DNA of 64,000 nucleotides. Origin: DATJLY01 sp963729295 (lineage in GTDB: Bacteria; Pseudomonadota; Alphaproteobacteria; ATCC43930; CGMCC-115725). The notes under the pieces are model-generated. The model was not told the origin of the DNA, did no database searches, and was given only the letters and a program-made list of their open reading frames with translations. The translations under genes and the position numbers were made by a program. Positions within the stretch are counted from its first letter, which is position 1; each line of letters starts with the position of its first letter. The DNA lies in contig CAVSNJ010000004.1 of assembly GCA_963729295.1 (NCBI GenBank), positions 307,488-371,487 of the forward strand. Reading direction: 5' to 3'. This document shows positions 1 through 7,818 of this stretch, piece after piece.

Positions 1-38
1 CCGCATCACTACAAAGCCTGCCTACGCGAGGACACGAG

Positions 39-122
39 ATGAGCATTCTCCGATTCAACAAGGATCACGAGTGGGTGCGGATTGAAGGTGACGAGGCACT
101 GATCCGGTCCGCGATCCCATGA
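39..122 (+). pseudogene. gcvH: gcvH 5' fragment (glycine cleavage H protein)
   Basis: A 27-residue reading frame opens with MSILRFNKDHEWVRIEGDEA, which matches the N-terminus of glycine cleavage system H proteins (the lipoyl carrier of the GCV complex), where the HEWVRIEG stretch is characteristic. The frame leaves the family at about residue 20 and stops at once in a TGA. The lipoyl-lysine domain is absent, so the product cannot work. An ATG follows a GAGG-like stretch, so the start itself looks genuine. The downstream frame belongs to a different gene, which marks a deletion junction near position 92-100. Confidence 0.6.
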
Positions 123-364
123 TCCCGCACGTGATCGTCCTCGAACCTGGCCTTGTCATTTATAAGATCTACAACGGCTACTGGTTCTTCGGCCGGCCCA
201 CTCTGGAAGACCTTCGCCAGGACCTATGCGCCGTCACCAAGAAATGCCGGCCGGACTGGGACATTACGATGCCCGAACTCAAAGCGGCATGGGAGCAAGG
301 CCGCAAGGAGTTCTTCTATCCATACGGCAAAACGTACCTCCAAACTCTCGGTGAACAGGATTAG
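92..364 (+). pseudogene. redoxin-family 3' fragment
   Basis: In the third frame, after TDPV at about position 98, the translation reads DPMIPHVIVLEPGL, then YNGYWFFGRP, and ends at a TAG at 362. This resembles the C-terminal part of a peroxiredoxin/redoxin-domain protein family common in rhizobia. The thioredoxin-like peroxidatic cysteine region is missing. An ATG at 119 overlaps the gcvH stop (ATGA), so an 81-residue peptide could be made, but it would lack the active site. The family assignment is from memory of the conserved YNGYWFFGRP stretch and is moderately sure. Confidence 0.45.
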
Positions 365-510
365 GAGCGTATCGCCGTTACACGCGATGCCGCGATCATC
401 CGATTTCCTCTCCGGGCACGAGGCGGTCGAACGAGAGGGGAAAAGCTTCGGCTTTGCCGCAAGGTCCGCGTTCGACCGCGGCCGTGGTGTCTACATCAAA
501 GGAGGCGCGG

Positions 511-1026
511 ATGAGCATCGCTCAATCAAGGGGAAGCAGGAGCGCAACGGATAGGGTCACCGTACGGCTGATCGTGAATGGCACGCCTCGGATGCTGACC
601 CTCGATCCGCGTTCCTCGCTGCTGGACGTCCTGCGCGAAGGGCTCGCGCTGACCGGCGCAAAAAAGGGATGCGACCACGGCCAATGTGGTGCCTGCACGG
701 TCCATCTCGACGGCCGCCGCATCGCCTCGTGTTTGACCATGGCGGTTCAGGCTGACGGGCGCGAGGTGGTCACGATCGAGGGCCTCGCTCCTTCTGGAGG
801 CAGTCTCCACCCTATGCAACAGGCATTCATCGTTCACGATGCCTTGCAATGCGGCTATTGCACGCCGGGGCAGATCATGGCGGCGGTGGCCTGCGTGCGC
901 GAGGGACATGCCACCACGTCGGAGCAAATCCGCGAATACATGAGCGGCAACCTGTGCCGCTGCGGTGCTTACGTCGGAATCGTCGCCGCAGTTCAGGACG
1001 CCGCGGTCAAGATGCGGGGGGCGTGA
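511..1026 (+). CDS. paoA: PaoA/YagT-type 2Fe-2S subunit of molybdenum hydroxylase
   Basis: This is the iron-sulfur subunit of a xanthine-oxidase-family molybdoenzyme, which passes electrons from the molybdenum site to FAD. The 171 residues carry both expected clusters: a plant-type site (C54, C59, C62, C74) and a C-terminal site (C114, C117, C149, C151, in CGYCTPG and GNLCRCG). The ATG at 511 follows AAAGGAGG at 498-505 with ideal spacing, so it is preferred over the in-frame ATG at 454. There is no twin-arginine signal at the N-terminus, unlike E. coli PaoA, which suggests a cytoplasmic enzyme. It is the first gene of a tight small-FAD-large operon, with the next start 4 bases after its stop. 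Confidence 0.9.
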   Translation: MSIAQSRGSRSATDRVTVRLIVNGTPRMLTLDPRSSLLDVLREGLALTGAKKGCDHGQCGACTVHLDGRRIASCLTMAVQADGREVVTIEGLAPSGGSLHPMQQAFIVHDALQCGYCTPGQIMAAVACVREGHATTSEQIREYMSGNLCRCGAYVGIVAAVQDAAVKMRGA

Positions 1027-1030
1027 AGCG

Positions 1031-2026
1031 ATGAGGCCCTTTACCTATGCCAAGCCTGCAACCGCAGCCGAAGCCGTGCGCACAATGGCCGCGAGCGGTC
1101 CCGGCGCGCGCTTCATCGCCGGTGGCACTACACTTTATGACTTGATGAAGCTCACTGTGGAGTGGCCGGATCGTATTATCGATCTCACGGGGCTCAAGGA
1201 GCTCGAGGAATTTGACACTTCGGGACCGCACGAGCTCGTGTTCGGCGCTCTGGCTCGGATGAGCGACGTCGCGGCGGATCCGGGCCTCAATCGCGACTAT
1301 CCCGCCCTCGCAGAGTCGCTCACCAAGGCGGCCTCGCAACAGCTCCGCAATATGGCGACCGTCGGCGGCAACCTGCTCCAGCGCACGCGATGCGCTTATT
1401 TTCGCGGGGGCGAACCTTTTGCCTGCAACAAGCGCGCGCCCGGCAGCGGCTGTTCCGCTCTGGAGGGTTTGGATCGCGGTCACGCGATTCTCGGCGGCAG
1501 CGACGCTTGCATTGCCGTCTATCCCGGAGATTGGGCCGTGGCGCTGACCGCCTTCGACGCCGAGATCGATGTGCTGGGTCCCGCAGGGCCGCGGACGCTT
1601 CCGGTCGAGCGACTTCATTGCGAGCCCGGCACGACACCGCAGATCGAGACCGCTCTTGCCCAGGAGGAACTGATCTTGCGCATCCGCGTGCCGACGACCC
1701 CGCTGGGCCACGCCTCGACCTATCACAAAATTCGGGACCGCGAATCTTACGCCTTTGCCCTGGCCTCCGCGGCCATCGCGCTACGGATGGAGGGAAATAC
1801 CGTGCGCGATGCGCGTATCGCGCTTGGTGGCCTCGCCACGCGTCCCTGGCGCACGCGGGAAGCGGAAACGTCTCTCATTGGCCAATCCTTGACGACAAGT
1901 GCGGCGCGTGCGGCGGCTGACATCGCGCTGCGGGACGCGTGGGCTGGGCACTTCAACGGCTTTAGGATCGAACTCGGCGCCCGAACGGTGACCGACGCAC
2001 TGCTGATCGCAAGGCAGAGGGCCTGA
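1031..2026 (+). CDS. paoB: PaoB/YagS-type FAD and 4Fe-4S subunit of molybdenum hydroxylase
   Basis: This is the flavin subunit of the three-part molybdenum hydroxylase. FAD-binding motifs IAGGTT (about residues 29-34) and TVGGNL (about 110-115) are present. Directly after the second motif sits an insertion with four cysteines (C121, C132, C141, C160) and the sequence ACNKR; this arrangement is the [4Fe-4S]-carrying loop of PaoB/YagS, absent from ordinary CoxM/XdhB subunits. The ATG at 1031 is chosen because it starts MRPFTYAKPATAAEA, the normal family N-terminus, four bases after the paoA stop; an upstream ATG at 965 lies inside paoA. The product has 331 residues, near the usual size. Confidence 0.88.
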   Translation: MRPFTYAKPATAAEAVRTMAASGPGARFIAGGTTLYDLMKLTVEWPDRIIDLTGLKELEEFDTSGPHELVFGALARMSDVAADPGLNRDYPALAESLTKAASQQLRNMATVGGNLLQRTRCAYFRGGEPFACNKRAPGSGCSALEGLDRGHAILGGSDACIAVYPGDWAVALTAFDAEIDVLGPAGPRTLPVERLHCEPGTTPQIETALAQEELILRIRVPTTPLGHASTYHKIRDRESYAFALASAAIALRMEGNTVRDARIALGGLATRPWRTREAETSLIGQSLTTSAARAAADIALRDAWAGHFNGFRIELGARTVTDALLIARQRA

Positions 2027-2031
2027 CGCAG

Positions 2032-4233
2032 ATGAGCGACACTTCTTTCCCCGACGTTCCCCGGATCGACGCGCATGACAAGGTGCGGGGCGTCACGCGC
2101 TTCGCAGCGGACGATGTCCGACCGGGCATGGTTCACGCCGCTCTCGCTGTCGCGACTATCGGACGCGGCTGCCTTCGCAGCGTTGACACGCGCGCCACCC
2201 GTGCCGTGCCGGATGTCCGTCTCGTCTTGACGCATGAGGATCTCGGCGAGGTGAAGTCGCCCGGTTTTCTTTTTGCCGATGGCTATGGCTTCCAAAGCTT
2301 CCAGCCGCTGCGATCCGACGTGATCGCTTATCGGGGCCAACCGATCGCGCTGGTGGCGGCCGACACGCTCGAAACAGCGATCGAGGCTGCGGAACTCGTT
2401 CGGGCGGAATACGCGGAGGAACCGTTCAATGTCGCGCTCGATGCGCCGGCGAGCAACGTCATCGCGCAGGCGGACTCGCCCCTGCCCAAGCCCATGTTCG
2501 CCGACCTGATGGCCGGAGATGCTGATAGGGCTTTCGCCGAGGCGGCGATCAAAATCGATGGCGTCTACACCAGCCCGGCGCAACACCACAACCCGATCGA
2601 GCTTATCGCGACGGTGGCCGAGTGGCGCGACGGCACGCTAATCGTCCACGAGGGAACGCAGAACGCGGAAGGTATTCGTCAGGGGCTGGCGCTCGAGTTG
2701 GGACTGCCGCCGGAGTGCGTGCAGGTGATCTCTCCATTCGCCGGCGGCAGCTTCGGCCAGAAGAACTCGCTCCAGATGCAGACGGTGCTGGCGGCCATTG
2801 CTGCGCGACGGCTCGAGCGGCCGGTCAAGCTGGTTGTCTCGCGCGCGCAGATTTTTCATGACGCCTGTTTCCGTCCGGCGAGCCGGCACCGGATTCGCCT
2901 GGGCGCCGATCGCACGGGACGGATGGTGGCGACCATCCATGAGAGCGATTCGCAGACGTCGCGGTACGATCTTTTCCCAACGCTGCATACCGACACCAGC
3001 GCGCGCCTCTATGGGATCGCCAACTTCCGCGGTCGCGAAAGGCTGGTGAAGGCCGACACTCAGACCCCCGGCTTCATGCGCGCGCCATGGGAACACGTGG
3101 CCTGCTTCGCGCTGGAATCCAGCGTGGACGAGGTCGCCTATGCCCTGAACCAGGATCCGGTTGCCCTGCGGTTAGTGAACGACACGACCATAGACCCGAT
3201 TACGAACCAGCCGCTCTCGTCCCGCCATGTGGCCGAATGCCTGCAACGTGGGGCGGAACGCTTTGGCTGGAGCCGGCGCAGCATGGCGCCAGGTTCTATG
3301 AGGACCGATGACGGAACACTCGTCGGTTGGGGTGTCGCAATCGGTGCCTACCCTGCCATGACCGTGCCGGAAATCGCTCGCCTCAGGATTACCGACGATG
3401 GGAGTGTTTTCGTTGGCATTGGCGGCCACGAAATGGGCCAAGGCATCCGCACCGCGCTGACTGCGGTTGTGGCGAGGAAGCTCAGCGTTCCCGGCGATCG
3501 CGTGACTGTCGCGGTCGGAGATACGCGCGCTGCGCCCCAGCACGAGACCGCCGGTTCGTGGGGCACTGCGAGCGCTGTGCCCGCCGCGAGCGAGGCTGCC
3601 GACGCGATGCTGAAGGCTCTTGCCGCTTTGAGTCCGAGCGGACTAAACGGTCGTCCGCCCGCCGAGATCCTGAAGGCCGTGGGCCGCGATGCGCTCGAGG
3701 TGGAGATCAGACGCAAAGCCCCCGGACAGCCCGAGGACATTTTCGGGCGGTTGAAAGCCGGACTGCTCTCACTCGCCGGCCCGGTTTACCCGGGATTCGT
3801 CAGCTTCAGCTACATCGCGCATTTCGTCGAGGTGAGGATCGAGCCAAACACGCGCCGTGTACGCGTGCCGCGGGTCGTCAGCATCGTCGATTGTGGTCGC
3901 GTGGTGAGCCCCCGCACGGCCCGGAGCCAGGTCTTGGGCGGGGTGGTCTGGGGCATTGGCGCGACCTTGCGCGAGGTGAGCGAGGTCGATATCCGCTTCG
4001 GCGGTTTCCTGAATGCCGATCTTGCCGAGTACGTCCTGCCGGTGAACGCCGATATCGGCTCCATCGAAGTCGGCTTGATCGACAAGCCCGACCCGCTGCT
4101 GAACCCCTTTGGCGTCAAGGGTCTTGGCGAGGTCGCGATGACGGGCGTCGCGCCCGCCATCGCCAATGCGGTTTTTCATGCCACAGGTCGTCGGTTGCGC
4201 GATCTGCCAATCCGAATCGAGCAACTGCTCTGA
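2032..4233 (+). CDS. paoC: PaoC/YagR-type molybdenum cofactor subunit
   Basis: This 733-residue subunit binds the molybdenum cofactor and carries out the hydroxylation, probably of an aldehyde or heteroaromatic ring. It has the GGSFGQK motif of the cofactor-binding domain and, near the C-terminus, GVKGLGEVAMTG, which contains the catalytic glutamate (about E700). The length fits E. coli PaoC (about 732) and is shorter than monomeric xanthine dehydrogenases. It starts 5 bases after the paoB stop. No PaoD/XdhC-type cofactor-inserting chaperone gene follows, so maturation must rely on a gene elsewhere. Substrate cannot be read from the sequence. Confidence 0.9.
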   Translation: MSDTSFPDVPRIDAHDKVRGVTRFAADDVRPGMVHAALAVATIGRGCLRSVDTRATRAVPDVRLVLTHEDLGEVKSPGFLFADGYGFQSFQPLRSDVIAYRGQPIALVAADTLETAIEAAELVRAEYAEEPFNVALDAPASNVIAQADSPLPKPMFADLMAGDADRAFAEAAIKIDGVYTSPAQHHNPIELIATVAEWRDGTLIVHEGTQNAEGIRQGLALELGLPPECVQVISPFAGGSFGQKNSLQMQTVLAAIAARRLERPVKLVVSRAQIFHDACFRPASRHRIRLGADRTGRMVATIHESDSQTSRYDLFPTLHTDTSARLYGIANFRGRERLVKADTQTPGFMRAPWEHVACFALESSVDEVAYALNQDPVALRLVNDTTIDPITNQPLSSRHVAECLQRGAERFGWSRRSMAPGSMRTDDGTLVGWGVAIGAYPAMTVPEIARLRITDDGSVFVGIGGHEMGQGIRTALTAVVARKLSVPGDRVTVAVGDTRAAPQHETAGSWGTASAVPAASEAADAMLKALAALSPSGLNGRPPAEILKAVGRDALEVEIRRKAPGQPEDIFGRLKAGLLSLAGPVYPGFVSFSYIAHFVEVRIEPNTRRVRVPRVVSIVDCGRVVSPRTARSQVLGGVVWGIGATLREVSEVDIRFGGFLNADLAEYVLPVNADIGSIEVGLIDKPDPLLNPFGVKGLGEVAMTGVAPAIANAVFHATGRRLRDLPIRIEQLL

Positions 4234-4268
4234 AGAAGCGCATCGGGCCCAATAGCAGAAGACGTCAC

Positions 4269-4690
4269 ATGATCCGCAAGGCGAAAGCGGTTTGGCACGG
4301 CACTGGTCGCGCCGGCAGCGGTAATCTTTCCACCAATTCTGGGGTGCTCGCAGCGACCCGGTATTCTTTCAGGACCCGTTTCGAGAACGAGAAGGGCACG
4401 AATCCCGAAGAGTTGATCGCTGCCGCGCACGCCGGTTGCTTCACCATGGCGCTGGCCTTTCAGCTCCAGGCCGGCGGCTACGCGCCAACAGAGCTCAAAC
4501 CGAGGCCGCGGTCACTCTTGAGCCGGAGGGCCAAGGCTTCCGCATTAGTCGCTCGGATCTGACCCTGCGCGCCCAAGTGCCGAACCTCGACGAAGCTGCA
4601 TTTGCTCGAATGGCCAGCGACGCCGAGAAGAACTGCCCGGTCTCCAAGGTTCTCAATGCCGCGATCACATTGGACGCCAAATTGATCTGA
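4269..4690 (+). pseudogene. osmC: frameshifted osmC (peroxiredoxin of the OsmC/Ohr family)
   Basis: From an ATG at 4269 the frame reads MIRKAKAVWHGTG, then GTNPEELIAAAHAGCFTMAL, the classic OsmC N-terminal half with the first redox cysteine. Near position 4497 the family continues in another frame (TEAAVTLEPEG, then NCPVSKVLNA with the second cysteine, and DAKLI before the TGA at 4688-4690). Joining them needs one extra base in or beside the run CTCAAACC. Both catalytic cysteines survive, so this is either a young pseudogene or a one-base sequence error. It directly follows the pao operon on the same strand. Confidence 0.8.
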
Positions 4691-4739
4691 GGCGCCCTCA
4701 TCCGTCGCCAGCCAACGCGTCCAGATAAGGAGCACCGCA

Positions 4740-5168
4740 ATGGTTCGAGCCCACCAGCCGGGCCAAGCCGTTTTCAGATCGATCCTGCCCGAAGACATCG
4801 ACTGGAAGCCGTTCCCGGCGTTCCCTCCTTCGGTCCGCCTCGCCGTCGTTGTCGGCCAGCCCTCGGAGCCCGGCCCTTACGTGATCCGAGTCAAAGTGCC
4901 CCCCGGGGTGAAGCTGATGCCGCACCGACATCCCGAGGATCGGATCTACACAGTCATGTCCGGCGTCTTCTATATCGGCCTGGGCGATCAGTTCGATGGC
5001 GACAAGGTGGAGGCGTATCCGCCCGGCAGCGTCATCATCCTGCCCGGCGACACGTCCCATTTCCATTGGGCAAAATCGGGGGAGTACATCACGCAAGTGA
5101 CGGCGATCGGGCCGCTTGGCCTTGAATACCTGAACGCGAAGGACGATCCGCGGAACGAGAGCTCTTAG
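4740..5168 (+). CDS. small cupin-domain protein
   Basis: This 142-residue protein is a single cupin barrel. Metal-binding residues are visible as PHRHPED (H62, H64, with E66) in motif 1 and DTSHFHW (H107 and H109) in motif 2, spaced as in the cupin_2 family. Such proteins act as small dioxygenases, isomerases or ligand-binding regulators, and this one cannot be narrowed further. A clear ribosome site (ATAAGGAGC) precedes the ATG at 4740. It lies 50 bases after the broken osmC and is probably its own short unit. Confidence 0.75.
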   Translation: MVRAHQPGQAVFRSILPEDIDWKPFPAFPPSVRLAVVVGQPSEPGPYVIRVKVPPGVKLMPHRHPEDRIYTVMSGVFYIGLGDQFDGDKVEAYPPGSVIILPGDTSHFHWAKSGEYITQVTAIGPLGLEYLNAKDDPRNESS

Positions 5169-5236
5169 AAGGCGCTCAGCATTTCGGCGGCGGCGCACGA
5201 GTGACGTGGAGAAACCTAGCGAGGTTCGGAGTCCAT

Positions 5237-5425
5237 TTGATCATTGGCAAGATCGAGACCTTTCCGCTGCGTATCCCCCTCAGGCCAGGCAGCAAATCCG
5301 ACGCCGCCGCTTGGGGTGACAAGGATCTGCCTGCGGCGGACTCGTTGCTCGTTAACGTGACGACCGACGAGGGATTGAAAGGCTGGGGCGAGGCTTTCGT
5401 CAGGCGAAGCTCGCCATTGTCATGA
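5237..5425 (+). pseudogene. mandelate racemase/muconate lactonizing enzyme 5' fragment
   Basis: The translation IGKIETFPLRIPLRPG, then AAAWGDKDLPAADSLLV and GLKGWGEAF, is the capping-domain N-terminus of the enolase superfamily (mandelate racemase/muconate lactonizing enzymes). The barrel with its catalytic lysines and metal ligands is missing. At about 5397 the expected family sequence continues briefly in another frame as QAKLAI, so the break combines a small deletion with a frameshift. A TTG at 5237 may be the original start; an upstream ATG/GTG-type start at 5201 is also open. Confidence 0.6.
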
Positions 5426-5476
5426 GGGAAAAACGCTGGAAGCCCAGCCCTCTCGCAGGCATGGAAGAAGGAAGTG

Positions 5477-7240
5477 ATGGCTCATTTGCTTTCGATCAAC
5501 GTGGGTCTGCCGCGCGATATCTCGTGGCGAGGGAAGACGGTACACACGGCCATTTGGAAGACACCGGTTCAAGGCCGGCGCATGGTGCGGCGGCTCAATA
5601 TCGACGGCGACGGGCAAGGGGACTTGGCTGGACACGGGGGTGAGCACCGCGCCGTCTTCGTTTATCAGATTGATTCCTATAACTATTGGCAAAGCGAGCT
5701 CCGTCGAAACGACTTCACCTATGGGCAGTTCGGCGAGAATTTCACTGTCGACGGCTTGTCCGACCGAGAGGTGTGTATTGGCGATCGCTACCGGGTGGGC
5801 GGCGCTTTGTTCGAAGTGACGCAGCCGCGTGTCACCTGTTACCGGGTGGGCATCCGCATGAACGAACCGCAGATGGCCGCGCTGCTGGTCGCGTACGGCA
5901 GACCTGGTTTCTATTTCCGTGTTCTGGAGGAAGGCGAGGTGGAAGCCGGCGCCGAGATCGTCCAGGTCGCGCCGGGCCCCGAGCGCATGACCGTGTTCGA
6001 GATCAATGCGCTGCTGTACATGTCCAATCACCCTCGCAGCCAGCTGGAGCGCGCGCTGCGCCTTCCGGCGCTGAGTGCCGGTTGGCGCTCCTCGTTCCGG
6101 GCGCTACTCGAGCAGGAGCAGAGCGGCGGCGCGACAATCGGAAACGCGGGGCTCGCTCCGGCGTCCGGCCCATCTCCGGCGTGGATGGGGTTCCGCCCGC
6201 TGCGGGTGGCGCGCAAAATTCGCGAGAGCAACAGCGTGATCTCGCTGGTATTCGAGCCCACTGATGGGCACTCTCTGACCGCATCCCTGCCCGGCCAGTT
6301 TATTGTGTTGCGGCTAAGGCCCGCGACCGATGCGCCCGTACTGATGCGCAGCTATTCGCTGTCGGGCGTACCCAGTGCCGAGCGCTATCGCGTGAGCGTC
6401 AAGCGGGAAGCCCATGGCGCTGCCGGGACTTACATCGACGACAAGCTGCAAGTTGGCGACGTGGTGGACGCGAGCGCCGCGCGGGGCAGCTTCACCCTTC
6501 GGCCGGGCGATGCCCCCATCGTTTTCCTGAGTGCCGGCATCGGTGCAACCCCCGTCCTGGCGATGCTCCACGCGTTGGCGGCCGCGGCGTCGCCGAGGGA
6601 AGTCTGGTGGCTATACGGAGCCCGCGCTCGCCGCGAGCATGCTTTTGCCGAGGAGACGCGTGCCCTCCTCAAAGCCCTGGCCCACGGCCACAGTCACATT
6701 CGCTACAGCTCGCCTGATACAGAGGATCGCCCGGGTCTCGATTTCGACGCTCGGGGACGCTTGGACATCCGTGTGCTCCAAGAACTCGACGTGCCGCGCA
6801 ACGCCGACTTCTATGTGTGCGGACCGCCCGCCTTCATGAGCAATCTGACCGCCGACCTCGCAAACTGGGGCGTTGCTGCAAGCCGCATCCACAGCGAAAT
6901 TTTCGGCTCAGGTCCATCCAAGACTCCGGGGGTCGCTGCGTCGCCGCGGCGGCCGCCGCACATGCCGCCCGGGGCTCCCGGCGCGGGACCGCTGGTCTCG
7001 TTCGCCCGGAGCGGTCTCGATGTCCGCTGGGGGACAGCCTTTCGAAGCGTGCTCGAGCTAGCCGAAGCGTGCGACATACCCGTGCGGTGGTCGTGCCGGA
7101 CCGGGGTCTGCCACACTTGTGAGACCGGGCTCGTGGCCGGGACCGTGAGCTATCGGCCCGACCCGATCGATGCACCGGCGAACGGCAATGTGCTGATCTG
7201 CTGTTGCCAGCCCCAGGGCGACACCGTCATCGATCTGTGA
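5477..7240 (+). CDS. MOSC - ferredoxin reductase - 2Fe-2S ferredoxin fusion protein
   Basis: Three modules are joined in 587 residues. Residues 1-165 are a MOSC domain of the YiiM type, with the family's conserved cysteine at C121 (RVTCYRVG); YiiM proteins handle sulfur-bearing molybdenum cofactor or use it to reduce N-hydroxylated compounds. Residues about 230-460 are an FAD/NAD(P)H oxidoreductase (RSYSLSG, SAGIGATPVLAML, YVCGPPAFM). Residues about 490-587 are a plant-type ferredoxin with CRTGVCHTC and a later cysteine cluster. A self-contained electron path from NAD(P)H to the MOSC domain is inferred. The ATG at 5477 follows AAGAAGGAAG; a GTG at 5474 is equally open. It lies on the same strand just after the molybdenum hydroxylase genes. 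Confidence 0.85.
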   Translation: MAHLLSINVGLPRDISWRGKTVHTAIWKTPVQGRRMVRRLNIDGDGQGDLAGHGGEHRAVFVYQIDSYNYWQSELRRNDFTYGQFGENFTVDGLSDREVCIGDRYRVGGALFEVTQPRVTCYRVGIRMNEPQMAALLVAYGRPGFYFRVLEEGEVEAGAEIVQVAPGPERMTVFEINALLYMSNHPRSQLERALRLPALSAGWRSSFRALLEQEQSGGATIGNAGLAPASGPSPAWMGFRPLRVARKIRESNSVISLVFEPTDGHSLTASLPGQFIVLRLRPATDAPVLMRSYSLSGVPSAERYRVSVKREAHGAAGTYIDDKLQVGDVVDASAARGSFTLRPGDAPIVFLSAGIGATPVLAMLHALAAAASPREVWWLYGARARREHAFAEETRALLKALAHGHSHIRYSSPDTEDRPGLDFDARGRLDIRVLQELDVPRNADFYVCGPPAFMSNLTADLANWGVAASRIHSEIFGSGPSKTPGVAASPRRPPHMPPGAPGAGPLVSFARSGLDVRWGTAFRSVLELAEACDIPVRWSCRTGVCHTCETGLVAGTVSYRPDPIDAPANGNVLICCCQPQGDTVIDL

Positions 7241-7401
7241 CCAGATTTCGCAATGATCGGCTCGCCAATCCCGCGACGGAGTGGGAGCGAGACGCGACCC
7301 AGCCTTGCTCTCACACCGAGATGCCTCGGAGTGCTACGTCCGCTTCTAGGCACGGCCCCTCGTCTCCGTCCCAAGGGAAGGAGCGGGAGACCGAGGAGCG
7401 T

Positions 7402-7818
7402 TCAATCATTCGGCTCGACCAGGTGCGCCCGAGACGGCCCAGGCTTGAACGCATCGCCGAAGTATTGCGTCTCGCGGGCGACCTTTCCGTCGCTGAATTC
7501 CATGATGCTCACGGCGTAAGACGATACGCCGTCATAGCTGAGCACGAATTCGGTGACCCAGAGATCGCCGTTGCCGATGATCCGCTGGACGGCGAAGCGC
7601 TTCTCGCTCGGCTGCACCGTTCTGCTCTCCTGGATGTTGTGCCGGCCGCGAATGCGTTCGCCCGACTGCGGATAGTGGAGCACCGCATCCTCGCGATAAA
7701 TCTCGTGCTCGACCGCGAAATCATTCGCATCGGATGCGGCCCAGTGCCGCTCGAGCGCAGCCCGTATTTCCCGACCCTCCATCTCGATCTCCCGCGCCGC
7801 CTCTCGCCGCGGCGTCAC
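7402..7818 (-). CDS. SnoaL-like (NTF2-fold) small protein
   Basis: This 138-residue protein has the look of a SnoaL/NTF2-like alpha-beta cone: an N-terminal helix (EIRAALERHWAASDANDF), HYPQSGERIRG, and FSDGKVARETQYFGD near the end, all typical of the family. Members are ligand-binding or isomerase-like, and the sequence gives no substrate. The GTG at 7818 overlaps the stop of the upstream disulfide reductase (GTGA), so the two are probably translationally coupled; a later ATG (residue 13) would remove the arginine-rich lead. Confidence 0.65.
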   Translation of the reverse strand: MTPRREAAREIEMEGREIRAALERHWAASDANDFAVEHEIYREDAVLHYPQSGERIRGRHNIQESRTVQPSEKRFAVQRIIGNGDLWVTEFVLSYDGVSSYAVSIMEFSDGKVARETQYFGDAFKPGPSRAHLVEPND

